NCBI RefSeq assembly: GCF_021271205.1
Contig: NZ_JAIWKS010000002.1
Location: 558,001-622,000 of the forward strand
Direction: 5' to 3'
DNA: 64,000 nucleotides
Source: Pseudomonas uvaldensis
GTDB lineage: Bacteria; Pseudomonadota; Gammaproteobacteria; Pseudomonadales; Pseudomonadaceae
The notes below the pieces were generated by a model that was given only the letters and a program-made list of their open reading frames with translations, did no database searches and was not told where the DNA came from. Positions 1-8,393 of the stretch are shown here, one piece after another. Every line of letters begins with the position of its first letter. Position 1 is the stretch's first letter. A program made the position numbers and the translations under genes.

Positions 1-1197
1 GCCACCGCACCTCATCGCCTGGAAGCCGAGTTCGTCTTTCCCTACCTGGCCCATGCTCCCATGGAGCCGTTGAACTGCACGGTACAGCTTGACCAGGATG
101 GCGCGCACCTGTGGGTCGGTACGCAGTTCCCAGGCGGCGATGGCGCCGCGGCCGCGAAAGTCCTCAACCTCAAGCCAGAGCAGGTCCAGGTCCACGTGCA
201 GACGGCCGGCGGTGGCTTCGGCCGCCGTGGCGTCGCCACCAGCGATTTCGTCGTGCTGGCTTGCGAGGTGGCCAAGGCCGCTCGCACGGGTGGGCTGAAC
301 GCCCCGATACGTACGCTCTGGAGTCGCGAAGATGACATCAAGGGCGGCTATTACCGTCCCATGCACTTGCACCGCGCGCGAATAGGTTTCGATGACGAAG
401 GCAAGGTCCTGGCCTGGGACCACGCCCTCGTCGGGCAATCGATCCTCAGCGGCACCCTGTTCGGTGGGCGGGTAAAGAACGGTATCGACCCGACCGCGAC
501 TGAGGGCATGCGCAATCCGTATCCCTTGCCGATGCGCCTGACAGTGCATCATCCCAAACTCAACGTGCCGGTGCTCTGGTGGCGCAGCGTGGGCTCCACA
601 CACACGGCCTTCGTCATGGAAACGTTGATCGACGAAATCGCCCGGACCACACGGCAGGATCCTGTGGCCTACAGGATGAAATTGTTTGGCGACCAAAACC
701 CTCGCCATCGAGCAGCCCTGCAGCTGGCCGTGGACAAGAGCGAATATGGCAAGCGCCAGCTCGCGGACGGCCGCGCTTGGGGCGTGGCGGTACACGAGTC
801 GTTCAGTTCAGTCGTGGCTTACGTCGTGGAGGCTTCCGTACAGGATGGTCGGCCGGTGTTGCACCGCGTCACCGCAGGCGTGCACTGTAACCTGGTCGTC
901 AACCCGCGCAGCGTGGAAGCCCAGGTGCAGGGCGCGGCATTGATGGGCTTGTCCATGTGCCTGCCGGGCGGCGCCATCACCTTGAAGGACGGCGTCGTGC
1001 AGCAAAGCAATTTCGCGGATTTCAGCGTGCCACGCATTACCGATATGCCGGAGTTTTCCATCCATATCGTGCCCAGCGCCGAACCCCCGACAGGAATGGG
1101 CGAGCCCGGCCTGCCAGCCCTGGCGCCCGCTTTCGCGAATGCCATTGCAAGTCTCACGGGCAAGCCGCTGCGGCAGTTGCCTTTCAGGCTGGCGTGA
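1..1197 (+). CDS. Molybdopterin-binding subunit of xanthine dehydrogenase / isoquinoline 1-oxidoreductase family (IorB-like), 3' part
   Basis: The reading frame is open from the first base to a TGA at 1195-1197, so the gene begins before the window and about 398 C-terminal residues are visible. The text YLAHAPMEPLNCTV, the glycine-rich GGGFGRRG and the late GEPGLPALAPAFANAI are typical of the large molybdenum-cofactor subunit of IorB-type aldehyde/N-heterocycle oxidoreductases. These work with a small 2Fe-2S subunit and usually a cytochrome, acting at or outside the inner membrane. The ATG at 61 lies inside a conserved motif and is not the start. The substrate cannot be told from this part. 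It converges on the HIT gene. Confidence 0.88.
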   Translation, partial: ATAPHRLEAEFVFPYLAHAPMEPLNCTVQLDQDGAHLWVGTQFPGGDGAAAAKVLNLKPEQVQVHVQTAGGGFGRRGVATSDFVVLACEVAKAARTGGLNAPIRTLWSREDDIKGGYYRPMHLHRARIGFDDEGKVLAWDHALVGQSILSGTLFGGRVKNGIDPTATEGMRNPYPLPMRLTVHHPKLNVPVLWWRSVGSTHTAFVMETLIDEIARTTRQDPVAYRMKLFGDQNPRHRAALQLAVDKSEYGKRQLADGRAWGVAVHESFSSVVAYVVEASVQDGRPVLHRVTAGVHCNLVVNPRSVEAQVQGAALMGLSMCLPGGAITLKDGVVQQSNFADFSVPRITDMPEFSIHIVPSAEPPTGMGEPGLPALAPAFANAIASLTGKPLRQLPFRLA

Positions 1198-1240
1198 CAG
1201 GAAAGAAACGGAGGTCTGGGTCCCTTTCCGGTTGTCTTGC

Positions 1241-1690
1241 TCAGACCCCGCCCTGCGCCGAAATCCGCTCCACCAGACGCGCCTGCAAGGCCTGGAGCTC
1301 CTGGGCCTCGGCCTTGCCTCTGCCATGTTCGCTAGCCTCCTTGCCTTCCCAGCGAGGAACGATGTGCATATGAATGTGATAAACCGTCTGTCCTGCCGCT
1401 GCGCCGTTGAACTGCGCGATCTGGACGCCGTCCGGCTGCAACTCGTCTACGATGATTCGCGTCAGGCGTTGCACTGCCGCCATCATCGCGCTCAGTGCGG
1501 CGGGCTCGACTTCGAGGATATTCCGGGCCTGGGATGATTTCGGGATGACCAGGGCATGGCCATACGATTGGGGGAAGACGTCCAGGAAAGCCAATACCTG
1601 TTCATCTTCGTAGATTTTGTAGCACGGCGCATCGCCGTTCAGGATCAATGCAAAGATGTTTCGTGGATCATATTGACCATGGAGGCTCAT
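1241..1690 (-). CDS. HIT family hydrolase (histidine triad, Hint/Fhit-like)
   Basis: This 149-residue protein carries the histidine triad HIHMHIVP at about residues 105-112 and an N-terminal region (FLDVFPQSYGHALVIPK) typical of the HIT fold. Family members hydrolyse or transfer nucleotide phosphoramidates and dinucleotide polyphosphates in the cytoplasm. The ATG at 1688-1690 is preceded by AGGAG at a good distance. Length is normal for Hint-type bacterial proteins. It stands alone, convergent with the upstream molybdoenzyme and about 70 bp from a tetR gene on the same strand. The physiological substrate is unknown. Confidence 0.92.
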   Translation of the reverse strand: MSLHGQYDPRNIFALILNGDAPCYKIYEDEQVLAFLDVFPQSYGHALVIPKSSQARNILEVEPAALSAMMAAVQRLTRIIVDELQPDGVQIAQFNGAAAGQTVYHIHMHIVPRWEGKEASEHGRGKAEAQELQALQARLVERISAQGGV

Positions 1691-1761
1691 GCTCGCTCCT
1701 TCTGTGGGTATGAGTGCGGGGTGTTCTCGATGCTACAAAATAGACCTGACAAGGATAAACG

Positions 1762-2325
1762 TCATGCCACCAGCAGTCCCGCTTCCTGATAACTCAGCAC
1801 CAACTCGTCGAACAGGCTGATATCGAGTCGTGTACGTGCGATCAATTGCGCGCCGGCCACGGCAGTGTAGATGGCTCGGGCCCGCCGCTCACAGCGATCG
1901 GCATCGCCCAGGCCGGCGTCAGCCAGTACCTGCGTCAACCAGGTCACATTGGCATCGGCGAACGCCTTGACCTCCTGCTGTACGACTTCGGGCAAGTCCT
2001 GGTATTCGGCCGCCATGAAGCTGGACATGCAGAGGCGGTTGCCGTTTTCCAACGAGGTACGAAAGATCGAGGGATAGACCTCAAGACAGCGTTTCGGATC
2101 CGGATTCGACTCACGGATATCCGCCAGCACGCGAACCACGTCCTGCCGATACCGCTGCGCCACAGCGGCGCCCAGATCAGCCTTGCTCGGGAAGTGGTAA
2201 TAGATACTTGCGTTCTTGATCCCCACCACTTCACCGATGCTACGAAAATTGATGCCGTTGTAGCCGTGCATTTGTGCCGCCGCTTTCGCTGCCGCCAGGA
2301 TGGCTTCACGTGCGTTTGCGCTCAT
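1762..2325 (-). CDS. TetR/AcrR family transcriptional regulator
   Basis: A 187-residue regulator with an N-terminal TetR helix-turn-helix (about residues 25-50, GEVVGIKNASIYYHFPSKADL) and a helical ligand-binding C-terminal part. The ATG at 2323-2325 is chosen over an in-frame start at 2370 because AAGGGCC lies just upstream and the HTH then sits at the usual place. It is divergent from a glutathione transferase gene, and two near-identical palindromes lie between them (2378-2399, 2432-2453). I infer that it represses both itself and the transferase and is released by an electrophile or xenobiotic. The ligand is unknown. Confidence 0.92.
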   Translation of the reverse strand: MSANAREAILAAAKAAAQMHGYNGINFRSIGEVVGIKNASIYYHFPSKADLGAAVAQRYRQDVVRVLADIRESNPDPKRCLEVYPSIFRTSLENGNRLCMSSFMAAEYQDLPEVVQQEVKAFADANVTWLTQVLADAGLGDADRCERRARAIYTAVAGAQLIARTRLDISLFDELVLSYQEAGLLVA

Positions 2326-2377
2326 CTTCAGGCCCTTTACCCGCTTTGCTTGCCGAAGGATTCTAACCAAACGTCAG

Positions 2378-2399
2378 CTACCTGCCAATTGACAGGTAG
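2378..2399. promoter_or_regulatory. Putative TetR operator 1
   Basis: A 22-bp near-perfect palindrome with half-sites CTACCTGC and ACAGGTAG around a CAATTG core, between the divergent tetR and GST genes. A second copy lies with its centre 54 bp away, about five helical turns. Binding by the neighbouring TetR protein is inferred. Confidence 0.7.
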
Positions 2400-2431
2400 G
2401 GCTTGACAGCCCGAAAGCACGCGCTCAATCT

Positions 2432-2453
2432 TTACCTACCAATTGACAGGCAG
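2432..2453. promoter_or_regulatory. Putative TetR operator 2
   Basis: Second copy of the CAATTG-centred palindrome (TTACCTAC / ACAGGCAG), ending about 10 bp before the GST start codon and touching its ribosome-binding site. Occupation would block transcription of the transferase gene. It matches operator 1 in most positions. Confidence 0.65.
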
Positions 2454-2462
2454 GTGACCTCC

Positions 2463-3164
2463 ATGACCCCGCTCCAATCGCAATCCGATGCTTCAACGCT
2501 TCCGATGATGAAACTCCATGACTGGTTCAACGGCCCATACCCTGCCCGTGTGCGCATCGCCCTGGCGGAAAAGGGGCTGCTTTCGCGAACCGAGTTCGTG
2601 CCGGTCAACCTGTGGAAAGGCGAGCACAAGAAACCGGAATTCCTCGCCATCAACTACTCAGGAACCCTTCCCGTACTGGAGCTGAACGACGGCACACTGA
2701 TCGCCGAATGCACGGCCATCACGCAGTACCTCGACACGCTCGATGGCAACCCGACGCTCACCGGCCAGACGCCTGTCGAGCAAGGTCGCATCCATATGAT
2801 GACCAAGCGCGCCGAGATCGAGTTTCTCGATGCGGTCAGCGTGTATTTCCACCACGCTACGCCGGGCCTGGGACCACGGGTCGAGCTTTATCAGAACCCG
2901 GAATGGGGCAACCGGATGCGCGACAAGGCCATCAGAGGCATGCACTACTTCGACAGTGTCTTGCGTAACCAACCCTTCGTCGCCGGGGAGCGCTTTTCGA
3001 TGGCGGACATTGCGCTGCTCGGCGGCATGATTTTCGCGGCGCTGGTGGAGCTTCCTGTACCTGAAGCATGCGCATCGTTGCACGCCTGGCATGCCAGGAT
3101 GCAAGCGCGTCCCAGCGTCCAGACGTGGCGTGCGATGGTTGAAGCAGGCGCCCCTCAGGAGTGA
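2463..3164 (+). CDS. Glutathione S-transferase family protein
   Basis: This 233-residue protein has the thioredoxin-like GST N-terminal domain (from KLHDWFNGPYPARVRIALAEK through GTLPVLELNDGTLIAECTAI, the glutathione-binding TLPVLE and E-S/C segment) and an all-helical C-terminal domain ending near FSMADIALL. It should conjugate glutathione to electrophiles or act as a glutathione-dependent reductase in the cytoplasm. The ATG at 2463 is preferred over a TTG at 2403 because AGGTG lies 6-7 bases upstream and the operator palindromes lie before it. Expression is probably controlled by the divergent TetR. The C-terminal pair FS-MAD is the usual N-capping motif of active GSTs. Confidence 0.9.
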   Translation: MTPLQSQSDASTLPMMKLHDWFNGPYPARVRIALAEKGLLSRTEFVPVNLWKGEHKKPEFLAINYSGTLPVLELNDGTLIAECTAITQYLDTLDGNPTLTGQTPVEQGRIHMMTKRAEIEFLDAVSVYFHHATPGLGPRVELYQNPEWGNRMRDKAIRGMHYFDSVLRNQPFVAGERFSMADIALLGGMIFAALVELPVPEACASLHAWHARMQARPSVQTWRAMVEAGAPQE

Positions 3165-3173
3165 GACAGGGTA

Positions 3174-3202
3174 CATCCGCCCTCCTGGAGCGAGGGTGGA
3201 TG
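3174..3202 (+). terminator. Hairpin after the GST gene
   Basis: Inverted repeat CATCCGCCCTC / GAGGGTGGATG with a 7-base loop, starting 9 bp after the GST stop codon; 11 pairs including one G-T. There is no clear T-run, so intrinsic termination is likely but not certain. Confidence 0.5.
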
Positions 3203-3493
3203 CGCTTACGCGGCAAGGCTCATTCCCATGGGCACCGTCTCTATGAAAAACATGCCGCCGCTCATAGATTTCATCTGCTCAAAACCCCGGATTCGCCAAC
3301 ATATTGGCGTCGACTTTGACAAAATCGATATCTTTTAAAATAGTGACGTTTTTCCGACAGAAGGCATTGATTGGCCATTGCTGGCCATTTGAAGAAGGGC
3401 ACATCATCCACCTGTCATTGCTACTCGCTTAAGCCCGACAGGGTTAAACGCAGCATGCATCAATCGCATCGCTTCGATGGGAGCAACACCAGG
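3203..3493. other. Intergenic region before a small gene
   Basis: No gene is visible. The stretch is AT-rich around 3310-3350, with a TTGACA at 3316-3321 and a TAAAAT at 3336-3341. The 14-bp spacing between them is short for a sigma-70 promoter, so the promoter of the next gene is only suggested. Confidence 0.35.
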
Positions 3494-3736
3494 ATGATGA
3501 CCGTCTACGTAATGGTAATGACTATCTGCAGTGGCTTCGAAGGCTGTGTGGAGGTACGCAAGACGGAGCCTACCTATGCCACCAAGGAGATGTGCATGGC
3601 GATGGCCAGGGATATCACGCCGCGCAAAGGCGTGAAATACAAATGCCGCAGTGAGCGATTGTTGATCCCTGTAAAGGCGCCAACCGCCAACAGCCTCGAC
3701 AGTGTGGTTTCTACCGGCGCCAAAGGACTTCCTTAG
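3494..3736 (+). CDS. Small hypothetical protein (80 aa)
   Basis: I do not recognise this protein. From the ATG at 3494 (GGGAG about 10 bases upstream) it reads 80 residues, starting with a short hydrophobic stretch (VYVMVMTICSGF) and holding four cysteines. Residues after about 25 are polar and basic (ARDITPRKGVKYKC), and the C-terminus is low-complexity. The frame continues upstream to 3371, but that part lacks a ribosome-binding site and looks unlike protein. The hydrophobic start could be a weak signal or membrane anchor. It stands alone, convergent with the DUF1810 gene. Confidence 0.55.
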   Translation: MMTVYVMVMTICSGFEGCVEVRKTEPTYATKEMCMAMARDITPRKGVKYKCRSERLLIPVKAPTANSLDSVVSTGAKGLP

Positions 3737-3774
3737 TTCGACGCAGAACGTTTTTCAGGACGTTGAATTCGGGT

Positions 3775-4203
3775 TTACTGATGACCCAGCAGCAGAAGCG
3801 TCCTGCGATCCGGCTCACCCGAATAAAACTGTTCGAGCGCTTGTTCATACAGTAAGGATCCTGGCCCGGCGTTCATGAACAGCGTGAGACATGAGCGAAA
3901 CTTCAGGTCGTCGGGCGAGCCGAATATCTGCCCGGCACTCATGTCGCGGTGTTGCAAAACAGTTTTCACGCACTCTTCCAACCGGGGGCCGAGCAAGTCG
4001 TGCCGCAGATAGGCGCGGGCTTCGGCAATACCGGAAATAGCGAAGCGACTGGCCATCTCGGAACGCCCCAACCCCTGCAACTGCGGGAAGATGAACCACA
4101 TCCAGTGACTCATCTTGCGGCCTTCGCGCAGTTCGCTCATGACGCGACTGAACACAGGGCCTTGAGCCTCGACGAAACGAGACAGATTGAATGTGTCGTG
4201 CAT
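3775..4203 (-). CDS. DUF1810 family protein
   Basis: A 142-residue protein with the DUF1810 signature: an N-terminal F(V/I)EAQ, then SHWMWFIFPQLQGLG, SRFAISGIAEARAYL and a C-terminal DDLKFRSCLTLF. These are small helical cytoplasmic proteins of unknown function, common in proteobacteria. The ATG at 4203 is preceded by GAGGAAAA; a longer frame to 4230 adds only nine poor residues. It is divergent from the secreted protein gene at 4316. No regulatory site is evident. Confidence 0.85.
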   Translation of the reverse strand: MHDTFNLSRFVEAQGPVFSRVMSELREGRKMSHWMWFIFPQLQGLGRSEMASRFAISGIAEARAYLRHDLLGPRLEECVKTVLQHRDMSAGQIFGSPDDLKFRSCLTLFMNAGPGSLLYEQALEQFYSGEPDRRTLLLLGHQ

Positions 4204-4315
4204 GATCCGTTTTCCTCGGACAGTGAACATTGGGTGACGCGACAGACGTCGTCAGGGGCCTTGGATCCTCAAAAAAAGTACTTACAATCTCCTCCCCTTT
4301 ATCTGGACCACAATC

Positions 4316-4723
4316 ATGCTGCGTCTGCTTCCCTTGGCATTATCGGTCCTGGCTACACAGGCCATGGCTTACCCGGCCCTCCAGGACACTGAGCTCTACA
4401 CTCAGAAAACCACTGACTGCCAGGACGTCGACCTCGCCACCTGGAAACATCCGACCCGTACCGTGCTGGAAAAGAACGGTATCAAACTCGAGCGGGTGCA
4501 GCTGTGTAATGGTGGGCGTTATCCGATTTTTCAGGGAGAAGTGCCCTACGATCCCCAGGGTCAGACCAAAGACTTCTTCCTGCCGTTGTACGAGCAATTA
4601 CGAAAGGCCAACGGCAAGTGGCCCTACGTATTGGTCGCCAGTAACTACGGAGAGATGGTGTACGTCAGTTATCCGCAGAGCGACTCGATCTCCCTGGCGT
4701 ATGAAAACTTTGACGTGCCCTGA
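4316..4723 (+). CDS. Small secreted hypothetical protein
   Basis: The 135-residue product starts with a clear signal peptide (MLRLLPLALSVLATQAMA, cleavage expected before YPALQD), so the mature protein of about 117 residues should be periplasmic or exported. Two cysteines (in TTDCQDV and QLCNGG) could form a disulphide. The rest is mixed alpha/beta, with LYEQLRKANGKWPYVLVAS and YVSYPQSDS. I do not recognise the family. No strong Shine-Dalgarno is seen, and the start was chosen because of the signal peptide. The stop lies 13 bp from the end of the convergent lysR gene. Confidence 0.7.
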   Translation: MLRLLPLALSVLATQAMAYPALQDTELYTQKTTDCQDVDLATWKHPTRTVLEKNGIKLERVQLCNGGRYPIFQGEVPYDPQGQTKDFFLPLYEQLRKANGKWPYVLVASNYGEMVYVSYPQSDSISLAYENFDVP

Positions 4724-4736
4724 CGGCTGGCAAGCA

Positions 4737-5702
4737 TCACCGTACCACTTTCAAATCCACCCCCAGCGCCTGGGCAAACGCCTTCACCAACGGACTGCGC
4801 ACGGTGTTGTGCCGCAAGATCAGATTGAAAGGCGTGACGATACTGATCAGGTCTGGGCGTAGGGCGCGCAACAACCTTTGTTCCACCAGGCTGGCGGCAT
4901 AATGTTCAGGCAGGAAGCCCACGAAGCGCCCGGTCTTGACCAACAGTGCAACCGCCTCCACCTGGGTCGCCGAGGCGGAATAGCTGTCATAGCGGGCGAA
5001 ATTCAACTTGTCACGGTGAATGGCGTAGCGGTGGTTGACGCATTCATGTTCCTTGAGCATCTGGCTATCGATTCGGGCCTCGGGCACGTCAAATAACGGA
5101 TGGCCCTGCGCGCAATAAATCAGCGAGCGCTCTTCGTACAAGGCAAAGTAATCAAACTCTTCGCGTTGTTGGTAGACCGGCACGATTCCGGCGACCAGTC
5201 GTCCTTCTACAACGCCACGTTCCACTTCATCCAACTGAGACGCCTGAAGTTGCAATCTTACTTTCGGTGACTCCTCGTTTATGCGTTTAAGCGCTGCAAC
5301 TAACGGCGAATTCTGATCGGTAATTGTATTGTCAATCACGCCCACACCAAGATCGCCGACAAGTTCATTTTTCGCTGAACTAAGCCGATCTCGAAAGTTG
5401 TCGACGGAAGCAAAAAGATCAATCGACGCCTGATAGACCAACTTGCCCTCTTCGGTCAGGTGAAAGCCCTCGCGGCCGCGGGTACACAGGCGCATGCCAA
5501 TGCGAATCTCAAGGTCCGATATCTGTTTGCTGATCGCTGCCAGCCCCACGTTGAGCTCATTCTGGGCGGCGCTGAAACCACCTGCCTCGACCACCGCCTT
5601 GAACACTTTCAGCAGTTTGAAGTCCAGGCCGCTGAGCGCCAACGGCGCTCGGTGCGGCGGTTTGGGCGGCGGGTTTCCGGAATTGGAAAGTGGGGTTTCC
5701 AT
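4737..5702 (-). CDS. LysR family transcriptional regulator
   Basis: A 321-residue LysR regulator. After a proline-rich tail of about 25 residues comes the HTH (LLKVFKAVVEAGGFSAAQ, then AISKQISDLEIRIGMRLCTRG), followed by the periplasmic-binding-like effector domain. It is divergent from the argininosuccinate-lyase-like gene at 6019 and its transporter, so it most likely activates that cluster in response to the imported compound or a metabolite of it. The N-terminal tail before the HTH is longer than usual, so the true start could be slightly downstream. Otherwise length is normal. Confidence 0.9.
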   Translation of the reverse strand: METPLSNSGNPPPKPPHRAPLALSGLDFKLLKVFKAVVEAGGFSAAQNELNVGLAAISKQISDLEIRIGMRLCTRGREGFHLTEEGKLVYQASIDLFASVDNFRDRLSSAKNELVGDLGVGVIDNTITDQNSPLVAALKRINEESPKVRLQLQASQLDEVERGVVEGRLVAGIVPVYQQREEFDYFALYEERSLIYCAQGHPLFDVPEARIDSQMLKEHECVNHRYAIHRDKLNFARYDSYSASATQVEAVALLVKTGRFVGFLPEHYAASLVEQRLLRALRPDLISIVTPFNLILRHNTVRSPLVKAFAQALGVDLKVVR

Positions 5703-6018
5703 AATGCTTATTTACCTCTGGCGCCCTATTCAACACTCTGTGTCCAACAACAAAAACAACGCTGGCTAATAATAATGATCACAGAAAACCAGGCTTGGCA
5801 ACCGCTAAGACATTTCGCACCCGAGTGCCAACTCGCTGATTTTCCGCTGTTAAAAGCTGACACTTCGATCAGCCCTTTCCACTTCGAAACTGCGCTTGTC
5901 CCCCTGCCCCCGATGAACAAATAAGCCGAGCCACGCCGGATGGATTTACACCGTCCACGGCGGATGTTCGGGGCCTGGCAGAACGCTTCAGGTTCGCTTT
6001 ACCGATGAGGAAAAACCG
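5703..6018. promoter_or_regulatory. Divergent control region lysR / argH-like operon, with leader hairpin
   Basis: About 316 bp without a convincing gene. It has an AT-rich stretch (CTAATAATAATGATCACAG, about 5763-5781) suited to promoters and LysR binding. It also has A-rich repeats at 5744-5759 and, close to the operon, a hairpin whose arms are CGCCG-GA-TGGA (5934-5944) and TCCA-CGGCG (5954-5962). The hairpin lies in the predicted 5' leader of the plus-strand operon. Whether it regulates is unknown. Confidence 0.4.
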
Positions 6019-7446
6019 ATGTCCCAAACCACTGATCGTCTCTGGGGAGCGCGTTTCAAGAGCGGCCCGTCCGAAGCCTTGGCGGCCCTGTCCCGTTGCC
6101 CAGAACGTTATTTCCGCCTGACCCCTTACGACCTTGCCGGGTCCAGGGCCCACGCCGGAGAGCTGCAGCGTGCCGGTCTGCTGAGCGAAGAAGAAACCCG
6201 GACGATGCTCGACGCCCTGGACCGGATCGGCGCCGACTTTCGCGCCGGCCGCATCGCTCCGACCCTGGATGACGAAGACGTCCATACCTTCATCGAACGC
6301 CTGCTGACCGAGCGTCTCGGCGCCTTGGGCGGCAAGCTGCGTGCCGGACGCTCGCGCAACGACCAGACTGCCAACGACCTGCGCCTGTTCCTGCGCGATC
6401 ACGTCCGCACCCTGGCTGCCGAAGTACTGGCTTTGCAACAGGCTCTTGTGAGCCAGGCCGAACAGCACGTCGAGAGCATCTGCCCCGGTTTCACCCACCT
6501 GCAGCAGGCGCAACCAATCGTATTCGCCCATCACCTGCTGGCCCACGCCCAAGCGATGCTGCGCGACGTGCAGCGCCTGATGGATTGGGATGCGCGCACC
6601 TCGCTTTCGCCACTGGGCGCCGCCGCCATGGCCGGTTCCGCCATCGCTCGCCAGCCCGAGCACTCGGCCAGGGAAATGGGCTACAGCGGCGTGTGCGAAA
6701 ACTCCATCGACGCCGTAGCCAGCCGCGACCATGTCGCCGAATTCCTGTTTATCGCCAGCATGCTCGGGATCAACATTTCCCGCCTCGCTGAGGAGTTTTG
6801 CCTGTGGTCCTCGCGGCAGTTTCGCTGGGTCACGCTGGACGATGCCTACGCCACCGGCAGTTCGATCATGCCGCAGAAAAAGAATCCGGACATTGCCGAA
6901 CTGGCCCGAGGCAAGGCAGGTCGCTTGATCGGCAACCTGACGGGTTTGCTGTCCACCCTCAAATCCCTGCCGCTGTCTTACAACCGCGACTTGAGCGAAG
7001 ACAAAAACGGTGTGCTCGACAGCGTCGACACCCTGTTGCTGGTATTGCCCGCCATGGCCGGAATGGTTGCCACCCTGCAGGTCAATGTCGACGAGCTACG
7101 GCGTCAGGCGCCGCTGGGCTTCACATTGGCCACCGAAGTCGCCGACTGGCTGGCCATGCGCGGCGTGCCCTTCAAGCAGGCCCACGAAATCACCGGTGCC
7201 CTGGTCCAGGCCTGTGAGAAACATGACATTGAATTGTGGGAGGCGTCCCCGACACTGTTGGCCGAGATCGATCCGCGACTGACCCCGGAAGTGCGCGAAA
7301 GCCTGACTCTGGAAGCGGCCATTGCGGCTCGCAGTGGCCCGGGTGGCACCGCGCCGCAGCGGGTGCGCGAGCAGATCGCTCGCTTGAAAACCGCCCTCGT
7401 CGCACAGCAGGCATGGACCGAGGACTACCAGGGTTTTCGCCTCTGA
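6019..7446 (+). CDS. argH: Argininosuccinate lyase homologue (aspartase/fumarase superfamily C-N lyase)
   Basis: The 475-residue protein has every superfamily landmark: AGRSRNDQTAND (residues 109-120), GFTHLQQAQP (158-166, general acid His160), NSIDAVASRDHVAEFL (228-243) and the catalytic-serine loop GSSIMPQKKNPD (280-291). It therefore catalyses beta-elimination of fumarate from an N-substituted aspartate. The context is not arginine biosynthesis: it leads a transporter/hydrolase operon and has a divergent LysR. From general knowledge, Pseudomonas keeps its biosynthetic argH elsewhere, so a catabolic substrate such as a succinylated amine (compare EDDS lyase) is possible. GAGG lies just before the ATG. 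Confidence 0.88.
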   Translation: MSQTTDRLWGARFKSGPSEALAALSRCPERYFRLTPYDLAGSRAHAGELQRAGLLSEEETRTMLDALDRIGADFRAGRIAPTLDDEDVHTFIERLLTERLGALGGKLRAGRSRNDQTANDLRLFLRDHVRTLAAEVLALQQALVSQAEQHVESICPGFTHLQQAQPIVFAHHLLAHAQAMLRDVQRLMDWDARTSLSPLGAAAMAGSAIARQPEHSAREMGYSGVCENSIDAVASRDHVAEFLFIASMLGINISRLAEEFCLWSSRQFRWVTLDDAYATGSSIMPQKKNPDIAELARGKAGRLIGNLTGLLSTLKSLPLSYNRDLSEDKNGVLDSVDTLLLVLPAMAGMVATLQVNVDELRRQAPLGFTLATEVADWLAMRGVPFKQAHEITGALVQACEKHDIELWEASPTLLAEIDPRLTPEVRESLTLEAAIAARSGPGGTAPQRVREQIARLKTALVAQQAWTEDYQGFRL

Positions 7447-7504
7447 ATCAAACACCCCTGCGGGCCAAGTGTTTGACCCGAAATAAAGAGTACGGAGAAC
7501 CCAC

Positions 7505-8383
7505 ATGGGCCAGACCCAGGCAGAACAACTCCAGGCGGAGCGCAAACTGGCGGAAAACCAGTTCGACATCACCCAGTACCAGCATGTGCCACGGCGCTAC
7601 TACGGGCGGATTTTCTTTGCCACAGTCATCGTCATAGCCCTGCTGGGCCTGGCGCGGGCCTTCGCCGAGGGCAAGATTGAATGGTCGTACATCGGCCAGT
7701 TCCTCACCTCCCAGGCCATTCTGTGGGGCTTGTTCAACACCATCGTCATGGCCGTGCTGGCAATGGCGCTGGGGATTGTGTTCGGGGTGATCACGGCGAT
7801 CATGCGCATGTCGGCCAACCCGATCCTGCGCTACGTGGCGTTGACCTACACCTGGCTGTTCCGCGGTACGCCGCTGATCCTGCAATTGCTGTTGTGGTTC
7901 AACCTGGCGTTGATCTTCCCCACCATCGGCATCCCCGGTGTGTTCGAAATGGACACCGTGAACCTGATGACGCCGTTCGTGGCCGCGCTGCTCGGACTGA
8001 GCATCAACCAGGGCGCCTACACCGCCGAGGTGGTGCGCGCCGGCCTGTTGTCCGTGGACACCGGCCAGTACGAAGCCGCCAAGTCCATCGGCATGCCGCG
8101 CTTGCAGGCCCTGCGCCGGATCATCCTGCCCCAGGCCATGCGAATCATCATCCCACCGGTCGGTAACGAATTCATCGGCATGGTGAAAATGACCTCCCTG
8201 GCAAGCGTCATCCATTATTCGGAACTGCTCTACAACGCCCAGAACATCTACTACGCCAACGCCCGGGTCATGGAGTTGCTGATCGTCGCGGGTATCTGGT
8301 ACCTGGCCGCGGTCACGGTGCTGTCCTTTGGTCAAAGCCGCCTGGAGCGCCGCTTCGCTCGCGGCGCCGGCAAGCGTTCGTGA
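7505..8383 (+). CDS. Polar amino-acid ABC transporter, permease
   Basis: A 292-residue inner-membrane permease of the His/Glu/Gln/Arg/opine (HAAT) family. It has an N-terminal cytoplasmic segment of about 35 residues, then five or more membrane spans, and the conserved EAA loop ([22 protein letters not shown]) that docks on the ATPase. A single permease is present, so it probably works as a homodimer. It lies 58 bp after the lyase gene and 10 bp before the ATPase gene. GGAGAACCCAC precedes the ATG. The substrate is inferred to be an amino-acid-like compound processed by the neighbouring enzymes. Confidence 0.92.
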   Translation: MGQTQAEQLQAERKLAENQFDITQYQHVPRRYYGRIFFATVIVIALLGLARAFAEGKIEWSYIGQFLTSQAILWGLFNTIVMAVLAMALGIVFGVITAIMRMSANPILRYVALTYTWLFRGTPLILQLLLWFNLALIFPTIGIPGVFEMDTVNLMTPFVAALLGLSINQGAYTAEVVRAGLLSVDTGQYEAAKSIGMPRLQALRRIILPQAMRIIIPPVGNEFIGMVKMTSLASVIHYSELLYNAQNIYYANARVMELLIVAGIWYLAAVTVLSFGQSRLERRFARGAGKRS

Positions 8384-8393
8384 GGAAAGCGAC

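Noticed and set aside
3316..3341. Sigma-70 promoter TTGACA ... TAAAAT
   Set aside because: The 14-bp spacer is shorter than functional promoters normally allow; kept only as a remark in the intergenic entry.
5869..6732. 287-codon minus-strand frame at the start of the argH-like gene
   Set aside because: Shadow of the lyase gene; the plus strand has full ArgH motifs.
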